NCBI GenBank assembly: GCA_900555085.1
Contig: USJU01000054.1
Location: 1-9,694, forward strand
Source: an uncultured Clostridium sp.
Lineage (GTDB): Bacteria; Bacillota; Clostridia; TANB77; CAG-508
Direction of reading: 5' to 3'
DNA length: 9,694 nt
This document shows positions 1-5,578 of this stretch, one piece after another. The translations under genes and the position numbers were made by a program. The number at the start of each line of letters is the position of its first letter. Positions within the stretch are counted from its first letter, which is position 1. The notes beneath the pieces are model-generated. The model had not been told where the DNA came from, did no database searches, and saw only the letters and a program-made list of their open reading frames with translations.

Positions 1-2
1 AT

Positions 3-413
3 GACTTAAATATGGCGATTAAAGATTTTGAACATTCTGCTTTTGAAATAGAAAAAGAAAATCGTTCCTTAAAGTATGAAATTGAACTAAAAGATAATGA
101 AATTGGCGATTTGAAAAAGGAACTATCTACCAAAGATAAAATTATTAGCAAGTTACAGACCGAAAAAGAAAAGATAAAACAAGAGCTACAGAAATTCAAA
201 GGCTTTTGGCATAGTATTATGAGCCATTTTCATAAAAGAATTTGCTATGACAAGAATGACAATTATAAAATTGTTAGTGATGACCTATATAATAATGGCA
301 TATTTGATGACAACGACAATGAAATTGCTAATAACATTTATAGAAAAGTTACTATACCAGACGAAAATAAGCAAAACAAAAATAAAAAAAGAAATAATGA
401 TACAAGATTTTAA
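3..413 (+). CDS. MobV/Pre-type relaxase (TnpZ-like), C-terminal part only
   Basis: The reading frame is open to the left edge (Asp-Leu-Asn precede the Met at 12), so this is the 3' end of a gene that begins outside the window. The visible residues form a long charged coiled coil (about residues 10-62 counted from that Met), then a Trp-containing segment (FKGFWHSIMSHFHKRI) and an acidic DDLYNNGIFDDNDNEIANN block. From family knowledge this coiled coil plus acidic end is typical of the C-terminus of MobV/Pre plasmid-mobilization relaxases, including TnpZ of Tn4451-type elements. The catalytic N-terminal relaxase domain is not in view. The stop at 411-413 lies against the AAGGAGG that serves the next gene, so the two were probably co-transcribed. 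The Met at 12 is likely internal. The family call is from recall of the C-terminal pattern. Confidence 0.72.
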   Translation, partial: DLNMAIKDFEHSAFEIEKENRSLKYEIELKDNEIGDLKKELSTKDKIISKLQTEKEKIKQELQKFKGFWHSIMSHFHKRICYDKNDNYKIVSDDLYNNGIFDDNDNEIANNIYRKVTIPDENKQNKNKKRNNDTRF

Positions 414-429
414 AAGGAGGAATAAATCA

Positions 430-819
430 ATGAATAATGAATTACCAAAAATAAAAATTGATGAAAGAACAGGTATTGAATATCATTTAGAGGGAGAGTA
501 TTATATTTCAAACCTAGCAATACCTAAACAAGAAAAAATCACTTTAAATAAATATGGAAGAATGAGATTAAAATATTTGAAAGAATATAAAAAATCTGAT
601 TATACTATAATGCTTATGAATGGAAGATTAAATACACATTTGAAAGAATTACAAGAAACTGCTGAAATTAGAATAGAACAAATAATTAAATAGTTAAAAT
701 CCAAAAGCGATTTGACTGAAGATATGAAAAACACGGATATGCTATATTGGGTAGGTGCTATGAACTCTATTAAAGCACAGGTTGAAGAAATTGTTTTTAG
801 TGAATTGATTTATGTGTAA
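430..819 (+). pseudogene. tnpV: tnpV-like transposon protein gene split by an in-frame TAG
   Basis: An AGGAGG at 415-420 sits ten bases before the ATG at 430. The frame codes 87 residues to a TAG at 691-693, then continues open in the same frame for 41 codons to TAA at 817-819. The N-terminal part (YHLEGEYYISNLAIP, then RMRLKYLKEYKKSDYT and GRLNTHLKELQETAE) and the part after the stop (MLYWVGAMNSIKAQVEEIV, ending FSELIYV) both match my memory of the TnpV family of Tn4451-like transposons, about 120-130 residues. The reading is therefore one 129-codon gene with a nonsense codon, not two genes. One C-to-T change from CAG (Gln) would create the TAG. The function of TnpV is not established. Its place just after the relaxase gene agrees with a mobilizable element that is decaying here. 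Confidence 0.8.
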
Positions 820-883
820 ACGTTGTCAAAAGTAAATGAGTTTCGAAATCATTCTTATTTATACTATCTTTTAACACTATAAT

Positions 884-912
884 TTGCAATTTTATGTAAA
901 ATGTTGTATAAT
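884..912 (+). promoter_or_regulatory. Sigma-A-type promoter for the 1013-1375 gene
   Basis: TTGCAA (884-889), a 17-base spacer and a perfect TATAAT (907-912) point rightward. The expected start of transcription is near 919, leaving a leader of about 94 bases before the ATG at 1013. Confidence 0.7.
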
Positions 913-918
913 ATAGTT

Positions 919-1012
919 AGTATTCGTAAGTACAGCGAACTATAATAAATGTACTATTTCGGTAATTGTTACTGGAAATTTGGTAACAAACGAAAAGATT
1001 AGGAGGACTACT
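919..1012 (+). promoter_or_regulatory. Structured 5' leader of the 1013-1375 gene
   Basis: Two inverted repeats lie in the untranslated leader. AGTACA (929-934) pairs with TGTACT (950-955) across a 15-base loop. TTGTTAC (966-972) pairs with GTAACAA (983-989) across ten bases. A strong AGGAGG follows at 1001-1006, six bases before the ATG. No known riboswitch class was recognised, and no leader peptide is evident. The structure may only stabilise the mRNA or set translation efficiency; a regulatory role is inference. Confidence 0.35.
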
Positions 1013-1375
1013 ATGTTAAAGCACTATGTTGAGTATCTGCACCCTGGTATCATTGTCAACGAAACGTCTGTCAGCGAAATTTCCGAGCGGGATGTGAGCA
1101 AGGTTGAGATTTCCGACAACTGTTTTGGTTTTCGTTTCTTTGACAGAACTGTGACAGTTGTAGACGGTGAAATGCTTACAGGCGACAGAAAGAACATTTC
1201 TGGCTGGCACTATCGTGGCGAAAAGATGACTCTCGATCAGGTTAAGGCAACTTTTGGCAATGACAGCAAGTACAGCATCTTGATTTTCAATATGGAATGC
1301 AATGATGTGAGAGCCGTTGTCAGAACCCAGTTTGGTCAGTTTATTCCTTTGAATGACGGCGACCAGATTATCTGA
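1013..1375 (+). CDS. Small hypothetical protein (120 aa), probable mobile-element cargo
   Basis: I do not recognise a named family. The ATG at 1013 is chosen because AGGAGG lies at 1001-1006; an alternative upstream start at 980 has no such site and falls within the leader hairpin. The 120-residue protein begins MLKHYVEYLHPG and contains an aromatic FGFRFFDRT stretch, a GWHYRGEKMTLDQVK segment and a VRTQFGQFIPLNDGDQII end. It has no signal peptide or membrane segment, so it is likely a small soluble cytoplasmic protein of mixed alpha/beta type. G+C is clearly higher than in the genes around it (about mid-40s percent by eye), with codons such as CTG, GTC and GGC, which suggests recent transfer. 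It forms its own unit between the promoter at 884-912 and the terminator at 1385-1429. I recall similar hypothetical proteins in clostridial mobile elements, but without a function. Confidence 0.75.
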   Translation: MLKHYVEYLHPGIIVNETSVSEISERDVSKVEISDNCFGFRFFDRTVTVVDGEMLTGDRKNISGWHYRGEKMTLDQVKATFGNDSKYSILIFNMECNDVRAVVRTQFGQFIPLNDGDQII

Positions 1376-1384
1376 ACCTAATCT

Positions 1385-1429
1385 AAAAAGAAAATTATTT
1401 CTTTTCCTCGAAAGAGGTTTCTTTTTTTT
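1385..1429 (+). terminator. Intrinsic terminator after the 1013-1375 gene
   Basis: CCTC-GAAA-GAGG (1406-1417) forms a GNRA-capped hairpin, and AAAAAGAAA (1385-1393) can pair with TTTCTTTTT (1418-1426) around it. An eight-base T run ends at 1429. It lies ten bases after the stop codon. The inner stem is short, so efficiency is uncertain. Confidence 0.6.
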
Positions 1430-1475
1430 AATTATGAAAAATAAAATTCTAAAACATAATATTTTAATTTTACTA

Positions 1476-1503
1476 TTGCAATTTATAAAAATTATGATAT
1501 AAT
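1476..1503 (+). promoter_or_regulatory. Promoter of the orphan small RNA
   Basis: TTGCAA (1476-1481), a 16-base spacer and a perfect TATAAT (1498-1503), with TG at 1495-1496 giving an extended -10. It points rightward, and transcription would start near 1510. No protein start follows it. Confidence 0.6.
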
Positions 1504-1509
1504 TTAGTA

Positions 1510-1617
1510 AATTTGATTGATATTTGTATCAATCGTTATGAGAGCCAAAAAGTTGTAAATAACTACTTCGTTGGCACCAAAAAAGATTTATCAATATTGT
1601 TTGATAAATCTTTTTTT
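1510..1617 (+). ncRNA. Putative orphan structured small RNA, about 108 nt
   Basis: A promoter directly upstream and a strong terminator at the end bound this unit, and it has no open reading frame. In order it contains a perfect 8-bp hairpin GATTGATA-TTTG-TATCAATC (1515-1534), a segment where GCCAA (1544-1548) pairs with TTGGC (1571-1575), and the terminator hairpin. GTTAT (1535-1539) can also pair with ATAAC (1559-1563), crossing the GCCAA/TTGGC helix to make an H-type pseudoknot. The competing nested option is AGTT (1551-1554) with AACT (1561-1564). The ATTGATA arm (1516-1522) is also complementary to TATCAAT (1589-1595) inside the terminator, so alternative folds exist. No plus-strand gene follows, so a cis riboswitch is unlikely. 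Candidate classes to test are abiF-type RNA and a type III antitoxin RNA. The start is inferred from the promoter. Confidence 0.5.
1579..1617 (+). terminator. Strong intrinsic terminator of the small RNA
   Basis: GATTTATCAA (1585-1594) pairs with TTGATAAATC (1601-1610) over a six-base loop, and the stem can extend through the preceding A run and the following T run (1611-1617). It closes the transcript that starts near 1510. Confidence 0.8.
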
Positions 1618-1660
1618 ATTTTTTAATACTACTATTTATTATTTATAAAAAAATAACTTC

Positions 1661-1690
1661 ATCACACGGGCAGACAGAGACATCTACCCC
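1661..1690. other. Unassigned G+C-richer patch in A+T-rich spacer
   Basis: Between the small-RNA terminator and the tcdA terminator lies a 30-base patch whose base composition stands out from the A+T-only flanks. GGGCAGA (1668-1674) and TCTACCC (1683-1689) form a 7-bp stem on the minus strand with one G-U pair. I recognise no gene or known site. It could be an element end or a relic of one. The rest of 1618-1731 shows nothing I can assign. Confidence 0.25.
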
Positions 1691-1718
1691 ATACATATAA
1701 AATAGAAATTTCCTATAA

Positions 1719-1756
1719 TAAAAAATAAAATGGAAAAGTCTACATTAGACTTTTCC
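1719..1756 (-). terminator. Terminator of tcdA, overlapping its last codons
   Basis: GGAAAAGTC (1732-1740) and GACTTTTCC (1748-1756) form a 9-bp stem with a seven-base loop. On the minus strand a T-rich tract follows (complement of 1719-1731). The last three sense codons of tcdA (Gly-Lys-Val) form the 5' arm and the TAA stop lies in the loop. Confidence 0.8.
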
Positions 1757-2506
1757 GTAAATTATATCTTTAACTATTTCCCCTGCTATCATTAATCCTG
1801 CAACAGATGGCACAAATGATATACTTCCTGGTACTTGGTTTCTTATTGTACATTTTCTTTTTGTTCCTGGTGGACATATGCAATTTGTTTTGCAACTGCT
1901 ACTACTTGTATCATCTGGTTTTATTGGTTCTTCTTCTGAGTATATAACTTTCAAACTATCTATATTTCTTTTTCTTAATTCTTTTCTCATTACTTTTGCA
2001 AGTGGACATATATTTGTTTTGTATATATCTGTTATTTCAAATTTGGTTGGGTCTAGTTTGTTTCCAGTTCCCATTGATGATATTACAGGTATGTTTTCTT
2101 TTTTGGCTTGCATTATTATTTCTATTTTTGCTGTTACTGTATCTACACAGTCTACCACATATGATAATTCTTTGTTTATTATATTTGTTTTAGAATCTGG
2201 CATATAAAATTCTTTGTATACTTCTACATTTGCATTTGGATTTATTTCTAGTATTCTTTCTTTTGCTACATCTGCTTTGTATTTTCCTATTGTTTTTCTT
2301 GTAGCAATTATTTGCCTATTTAAATTTGTTAAACATATTTTGTCATCATCTATTAATACAAAATTTTCGACTCCTGCCCTTACTAATCCTTCTACAACAA
2401 ATGAACCAACTCCACCTATTCCAAATATCGCAACTTTTGAGTTTTTTAATTTTTCTATTCCTTCTTTTCCTATTAATAATTCTGTTCTTGAAAATTGATT
2501 TAACAT
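1745..2506 (-). CDS. tcdA: tRNA threonylcarbamoyladenosine dehydratase (TcdA/CsdL)
   Basis: This E1-like, ThiF-fold enzyme uses ATP to dehydrate t6A37 in ANN-decoding tRNAs to cyclic t6A, in the cytoplasm. The sequence shows the nucleotide-binding loop GIGGVGS (29-35), the LIDDD strand end (51-55), NRQ (63-65) for ATP binding, VVDCVDT (117-123) and SSMGTGNKLDP (143-153) followed by CPLAKVMRKELRKR, which separate TcdA from ThiF and MoeB. The end PGSISFVPSVAGL is also typical. Residues 205-219 hold four cysteines (205, 209, 211, 219), a cluster I recall from clostridial members and which may bind metal. At 253 residues it is of usual length. A TGAGG lies before the ATG, and a promoter sits at 2540-2569, so it is monocistronic. 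It faces the mobile-element side of the window head-on. Confidence 0.92.
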   Translation of the reverse strand: MLNQFSRTELLIGKEGIEKLKNSKVAIFGIGGVGSFVVEGLVRAGVENFVLIDDDKICLTNLNRQIIATRKTIGKYKADVAKERILEINPNANVEVYKEFYMPDSKTNIINKELSYVVDCVDTVTAKIEIIMQAKKENIPVISSMGTGNKLDPTKFEITDIYKTNICPLAKVMRKELRKRNIDSLKVIYSEEEPIKPDDTSSSSCKTNCICPPGTKRKCTIRNQVPGSISFVPSVAGLMIAGEIVKDIIYGKV

Positions 2507-2539
2507 TTTTTACCTCATTTTATTATAAAAACTCCTAAA

Positions 2540-2569
2540 ATTTTACAACATTTTTATATGTGTTGTCAA
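2540..2569 (-). promoter_or_regulatory. Sigma-A promoter of tcdA
   Basis: On the minus strand TTGACA (2564-2569), an 18-base spacer and TAAAAT (2540-2545). Transcription would start near 2533, giving a leader of about 27 bases. The -35 box lies directly beyond the T run of the cotJC terminator. Confidence 0.65.
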
Positions 2570-2570
2570 C

Positions 2571-2594
2571 CAAAAAGGCGACCATTGGTCGCCT
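2571..2594 (-). terminator. Terminator of the cotJABC operon
   Basis: AGGCGACC (2576-2583) and GGTCGCCT (2587-2594) form a G+C-rich 8-bp stem with a three-base loop. A five-base T run follows on the minus strand, and the structure starts seven bases after the cotJC stop codon. Confidence 0.88.
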
Positions 2595-2601
2595 ATAATT
2601 T

Positions 2602-3204
2602 TTAATTATTATTACATCCACAATTATTCATATAAAATTTTCTTTCTGCTAGTTTGTCTTGTACTCCACGTAATGCTTCTCCAAATCTTTGGAAGTGTAC
2701 TACTTCTCTTTCTCTTAAATATCTTAATGGATCTATTACATCTGGATTATCTCTACATAAGTCTATTAATTTTTCATAAGTTGCTCTTGCTTTTTGTTCT
2801 GCTGCTAAGTCTTCTTGTAAGTTTGCTATTGGATCTCCTTTACATGCTAAACATGTTGCATCAAATGGTGCTCCAGCTGCAGATTGTGGATATACATCTA
2901 CTCCGTGATCTGTATAATATGGTCCTAATCCTGCTTTTTCAATTTCTTCTATACTTGCTCCTTTTGTTAATTGGTGTACTATTGTTCCTACCATTTCTAA
3001 GTGAGCTAATTCTTCTGTACCAATATCGTTTAATATTGCTTTTGCATTTTGGTCTGGCATTCCAAATCTTTGAGATAAATATCTTAAAGATGCTGCAAGT
3101 TCACCATCGGGACCTCCATATTGTGATATTATTACTTTTGCTAAACGAGGATCTGTACATTTTATATTTATTGGGTATTGTAATGTTTTGTTATAAGTCC
3201 ACAT
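2602..3204 (-). CDS. cotJC: Spore coat protein CotJC, manganese catalase family
   Basis: This is the ferritin-like dimanganese catalase-family protein of the CotJ spore coat module. All expected metal ligands are visible: E35 in GGPDGELAA, E65 and H68 in EELAHLE, E136 in LAAEQKAR and H170 in EREVVHF, with spacing like that of authentic Mn catalases, so activity against H2O2 is plausible though not shown. The length (200 residues) is usual for CotJC. The protein ends with an unusual NNCGCNNN tail that resembles the cysteine motif at the start of CotJB. Its ATG overlaps the TAA of cotJB by one base (TAATG), so it is translationally coupled as the last gene of the operon. It is expected in the mother cell and then the spore coat. 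Confidence 0.95.
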   Translation of the reverse strand: MWTYNKTLQYPINIKCTDPRLAKVIISQYGGPDGELAASLRYLSQRFGMPDQNAKAILNDIGTEELAHLEMVGTIVHQLTKGASIEEIEKAGLGPYYTDHGVDVYPQSAAGAPFDATCLACKGDPIANLQEDLAAEQKARATYEKLIDLCRDNPDVIDPLRYLREREVVHFQRFGEALRGVQDKLAERKFYMNNCGCNNN

Positions 3205-3581
3205 TAAAATTCACTCCTTTCCCATGGCCATGGTTCTTCTATCCATCTCCATTTATTGCATGGATAATTTATTGTTAATGGACCAAATACTTTTTGATAT
3301 TTATCTTTTAATACTTTACATTCTTTGCAATATTCTTTGTGTAGACATATTGCTTTTTCATCTTCTGGGTGTGTATCTAAATATAGAGCAAGTTCAGTTA
3401 TTGAAAATTCTAAACAACGTATTTCTTGTAACATTTCTCCTCTTATTTGATTTTTTTCACAACAACTTTCTGGCATTTCTGCTTCATTACTGCAATTTTC
3501 TTGTGATAATGGCATCACATTAGAGTTGCAACCACATCCATTATTGCAACCGCAATTTCTATTTTCATCTTCTAATGACAT
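3204..3581 (-). CDS. cotJB: Spore coat protein CotJB
   Basis: Residues 47-122 are a clear CotJB domain: EMLQEIRCLEFSITELALYLDTHP, then a helix with KEYCKECKVLKDKYQKVFGPL and the Trp-rich end WRWIEEPWPWE. Known CotJB proteins are about 80-90 residues; here an extra 46-residue N-terminal arm carries seven cysteines (10, 12, 16, 18, 30, 40, 41) in Asn/Gly-rich surroundings. There is no signal peptide, as expected for a protein assembled onto the forespore from the mother-cell cytoplasm. It overlaps cotJA by ten bases upstream and cotJC by one base downstream, so the three proteins should be made together. The role of CotJB itself is not known; CotJA and CotJC depend on each other for coat assembly in Bacillus subtilis. 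Confidence 0.93.
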   Translation of the reverse strand: MSLEDENRNCGCNNGCGCNSNVMPLSQENCSNEAEMPESCCEKNQIRGEMLQEIRCLEFSITELALYLDTHPEDEKAICLHKEYCKECKVLKDKYQKVFGPLTINYPCNKWRWIEEPWPWERSEF

Positions 3582-3922
3582 GTGTTACACCCCTCTCCTA
3601 TTTTATTCATATCTTCTATAAATTGTATTTCTTCCATACTTTGTCCTGGGCTGTATGGACTTACAAGTTCTGGAAATATTGTTCCCATTTTTAGTCCTAC
3701 ACAAGGTGTAAATACATCTTCCATTTGTTGTACTGGAACATAGCTTTGACCATACATAGGATTTGTTGGGAAACCTGTATCTTCTTCATCAAATCCACAA
3801 TCACAACTATTTTTACTACAAGAACAACAATTTTGTACATTATTGCATTTTGTTTCTAACATATCATTGCTAATATTGTTACAACTATTCATATAACAAC
3901 ATCTTCTACATCTTCTAAACAT
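3572..3922 (-). CDS. cotJA: Spore coat-associated protein CotJA
   Basis: The core lies at residues 58-95, with YVPVQQMEDVFTPCVGLKMG and then TIFPELVSPYSPG, the conserved CotJA pattern (YVPxQxxExVxxPxxGLxxGTIFPEL). The first 50 residues form a cysteine-rich arm with ten cysteines, beginning MFRRCRRCCY, and two more cysteines lie near the C-terminus (112, 115), thirteen in all. The ATG at 3922 follows an AGGAGG. It is the first gene of cotJA-cotJB-cotJC, and its end overlaps cotJB by ten bases. The protein is expected in the spore coat, where it works with CotJC. The basic, cysteine-dense start could support disulfide cross-linking or metal binding; that is inference. Confidence 0.92.
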   Translation of the reverse strand: MFRRCRRCCYMNSCNNISNDMLETKCNNVQNCCSCSKNSCDCGFDEEDTGFPTNPMYGQSYVPVQQMEDVFTPCVGLKMGTIFPELVSPYSPGQSMEEIQFIEDMNKIGEGCNTCH

Positions 3923-3958
3923 ATTATAACTCCTCCTAATTTCAAGTTATAATATATA

Positions 3959-3987
3959 TTATTATTTTATTTTTTCTTTTGTGACAA
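3959..3987 (-). promoter_or_regulatory. Weak candidate promoter of cotJABC
   Basis: On the minus strand TTGTCA (3982-3987), 17 bases and TAATAA (3959-3964) resemble a sigma-A promoter. In Bacillus the cotJ operon uses sigma-E, but I found no convincing sigma-E -10 (CATACAnT) in 3923-4000. The operon promoter must lie in this interval, since the rny terminator is directly upstream. Confidence 0.25.
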
Positions 3988-3994
3988 AATTTTA

Positions 3995-4026
3995 CAACAA
4001 AAAAAGAATCTAAAAATTTAGATTCT
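3995..4026 (-). terminator. Terminator of rny
   Basis: AGAATCTAA (4005-4013) and TTAGATTCT (4018-4026) form a 9-bp stem with a four-base loop, flanked by A and T runs that extend pairing. On the minus strand the T run follows. It lies about ten bases after the rny stop; its symmetry means it could also act on plus-strand transcripts. Confidence 0.82.
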
Positions 4027-4036
4027 TTTTTTGTTT

Positions 4037-5578
4037 TTATTTTGCGTAGTCGATTGTTCTTGTTTCTCTTATCATGTTTACTTTTATTTGTCCTGGATAA
4101 TCCATTTCGTTTTCTATTTTCTTTGCTATATCTCTTGCTAGCACTACCATTTGACTATCACTTATTTTATCTGGTTTTACCATTATTCTTACTTCTCTAC
4201 CAGCTTGTATTGCGAAAGATTTGTCTACTCCTTCAAATGCATTTGCAATAGATTCTAGTTGTTCTAGTCTTTTTATGTATGCCTCTAATGTTTCTCTTCT
4301 TGCTCCTGGTCTAGAAGCTGATATAGCATCTGCTGCTTGTACTAGAGCTGCTTCTATTGTTTGTGGTTCTACATCTCCATGGTGTGCTTCTACTGCATTT
4401 ATTACTTTTTCGTTTTCTTTGAATTTTCTTAATATTTCTACACCAATTTCAACGTGTGTTCCTTCCATATCATGGTCTAAAGCTTTACCTATATCGTGTA
4501 ATAAACCTGCTCTTCTTGCAAGATTTGCATCTAATCCTAATTCTTCTGCCATTATTCTGGCTAAGTTTGAAACTTCTATTGAATGGTTTAATACGTTTTG
4601 TCCATAACTTGTTCTATATTTTAATTTTCCTATTAATTTTACAAGTTCAGGATTTAGTCCCATAACTCCTGTTTCTAGAACGGCTCTTTCTCCTTCAGAT
4701 TTAATTACAGCTGCAATTTCTTCTTTTGCCTTTTCTACCATTTCTTCTATTTTTGCTGGATGTATTCTTCCATCTTCTATTAATTTCTCTAATGCTAATT
4801 TTGCAACTTCTCTTCTTAATGGGTCGAACCCTGAAATAACAACAGCTTCTGGTGTATCGTCTATTATTAAGTCTATTCCTGTTAATGTTTCTATTGCTTT
4901 AATATTTCTACCTTCTCTACCTATAATTCTTCCTTTCATATCGTCATTTGGAAGAGATACTATAGATACTGTTGTTTCTGAAGTATGGTCAGCAGCACAT
5001 TTCTGTATTGCATATCCAATAATTTCTTTAGCATTTTTATCTGCTTCTTCTTTGTACTTTTCGTTTAATTCTCTCATTAACAAAGCCTTTTCGTTTGTTA
5101 TTTGTTTATCTATTTCGTTTAAAATTTGCTCTTTGGCTTCGTCTCTAGTTAAACCTGATATTCGTTCTAATTCTACTATTTGCTTACTAATTTCATTTTC
5201 TAGTTCTTTTTTTCTTTCTTCAATTTCTTCGTCTTTTTTTGCTATTTCCTTTTCCTTGTTTTCTAGTTTTTCTGAACGTTTATCTAAGTTTTCTTCTTTT
5301 TGAATCATTCTTCTTTCTTGTTGTTGAACATCGCCTCTTCTTTCTTTTATCTCTTGATCTAATTCATTTCTAGCATTCATAATTTCTTCTTTTGCTTTAA
5401 TAATTTCTTCTTTTTTTAAGCTTTCAGCATCTTTTTTTGCACTATCTAATATTTTTTTTGCTTCTTGTTCTGCACTTTGAATTTTAGATTCAGCAGTTTT
5501 CTTTCTTAACATCATTCCAACTGGAACGAAAACTACCCCTGAGATAAGAACAGCGATGATTACGATTGCAATATTCAT
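4037..5578 (-). CDS. rny: Ribonuclease Y
   Basis: RNase Y is the membrane-anchored endoribonuclease that starts bulk mRNA decay in Firmicutes. Counting from the ATG at 5578 (513 residues), there is an N-terminal membrane helix (about 3-24), a long charged coiled coil (about 28-185), a KH RNA-binding domain with the GREG loop (220-223) in GRIIGREGRNIKAIE, and an HD domain with H332, H361-D362 in GLLHDIGK, H399-H400 and D417. All metal ligands are present and the length is usual. A longer reading from TTG at 5584 is possible, but AAGGAGA (5585-5591) touches that codon and is correctly spaced for the ATG at 5578. It is monocistronic, between a promoter at 5665-5693 and a terminator at 3995-4026. 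Confidence 0.97.
   Translation of the reverse strand: MNIAIVIIAVLISGVVFVPVGMMLRKKTAESKIQSAEQEAKKILDSAKKDAESLKKEEIIKAKEEIMNARNELDQEIKERRGDVQQQERRMIQKEENLDKRSEKLENKEKEIAKKDEEIEERKKELENEISKQIVELERISGLTRDEAKEQILNEIDKQITNEKALLMRELNEKYKEEADKNAKEIIGYAIQKCAADHTSETTVSIVSLPNDDMKGRIIGREGRNIKAIETLTGIDLIIDDTPEAVVISGFDPLRREVAKLALEKLIEDGRIHPAKIEEMVEKAKEEIAAVIKSEGERAVLETGVMGLNPELVKLIGKLKYRTSYGQNVLNHSIEVSNLARIMAEELGLDANLARRAGLLHDIGKALDHDMEGTHVEIGVEILRKFKENEKVINAVEAHHGDVEPQTIEAALVQAADAISASRPGARRETLEAYIKRLEQLESIANAFEGVDKSFAIQAGREVRIMVKPDKISDSQMVVLARDIAKKIENEMDYPGQIKVNMIRETRTIDYAK

Noticed and set aside
247..693. A longer plus-strand frame running into tnpV from 247
   Set aside because: It overlaps the relaxase end in another frame and has no ribosome site; the real start is ATG 430 with AGGAGG.
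691..693. TAG read as an amino acid (recoding or suppression) in tnpV
   Set aside because: xerD in the same window ends at TAG followed almost at once by TAA, at the place expected for XerD, so TAG appears to be an ordinary stop here.
980..1012. Upstream start at 980 for the 1013-1375 gene
   Set aside because: No ribosome site precedes 980, and it lies inside the leader hairpin, whereas AGGAGG is correctly placed for 1013.
1510..1617. Cis-acting riboswitch controlling a downstream gene
   Set aside because: No plus-strand reading frame follows the terminator; the next gene, tcdA, is on the opposite strand.
1745..2506. ThiF, MoeB or another E1-like enzyme instead of TcdA
   Set aside because: The GNKLDP, CPLAKVMRKELRKR and PGSISFVPSVAGL segments are specific to TcdA, and no thiamine or molybdopterin genes are nearby.
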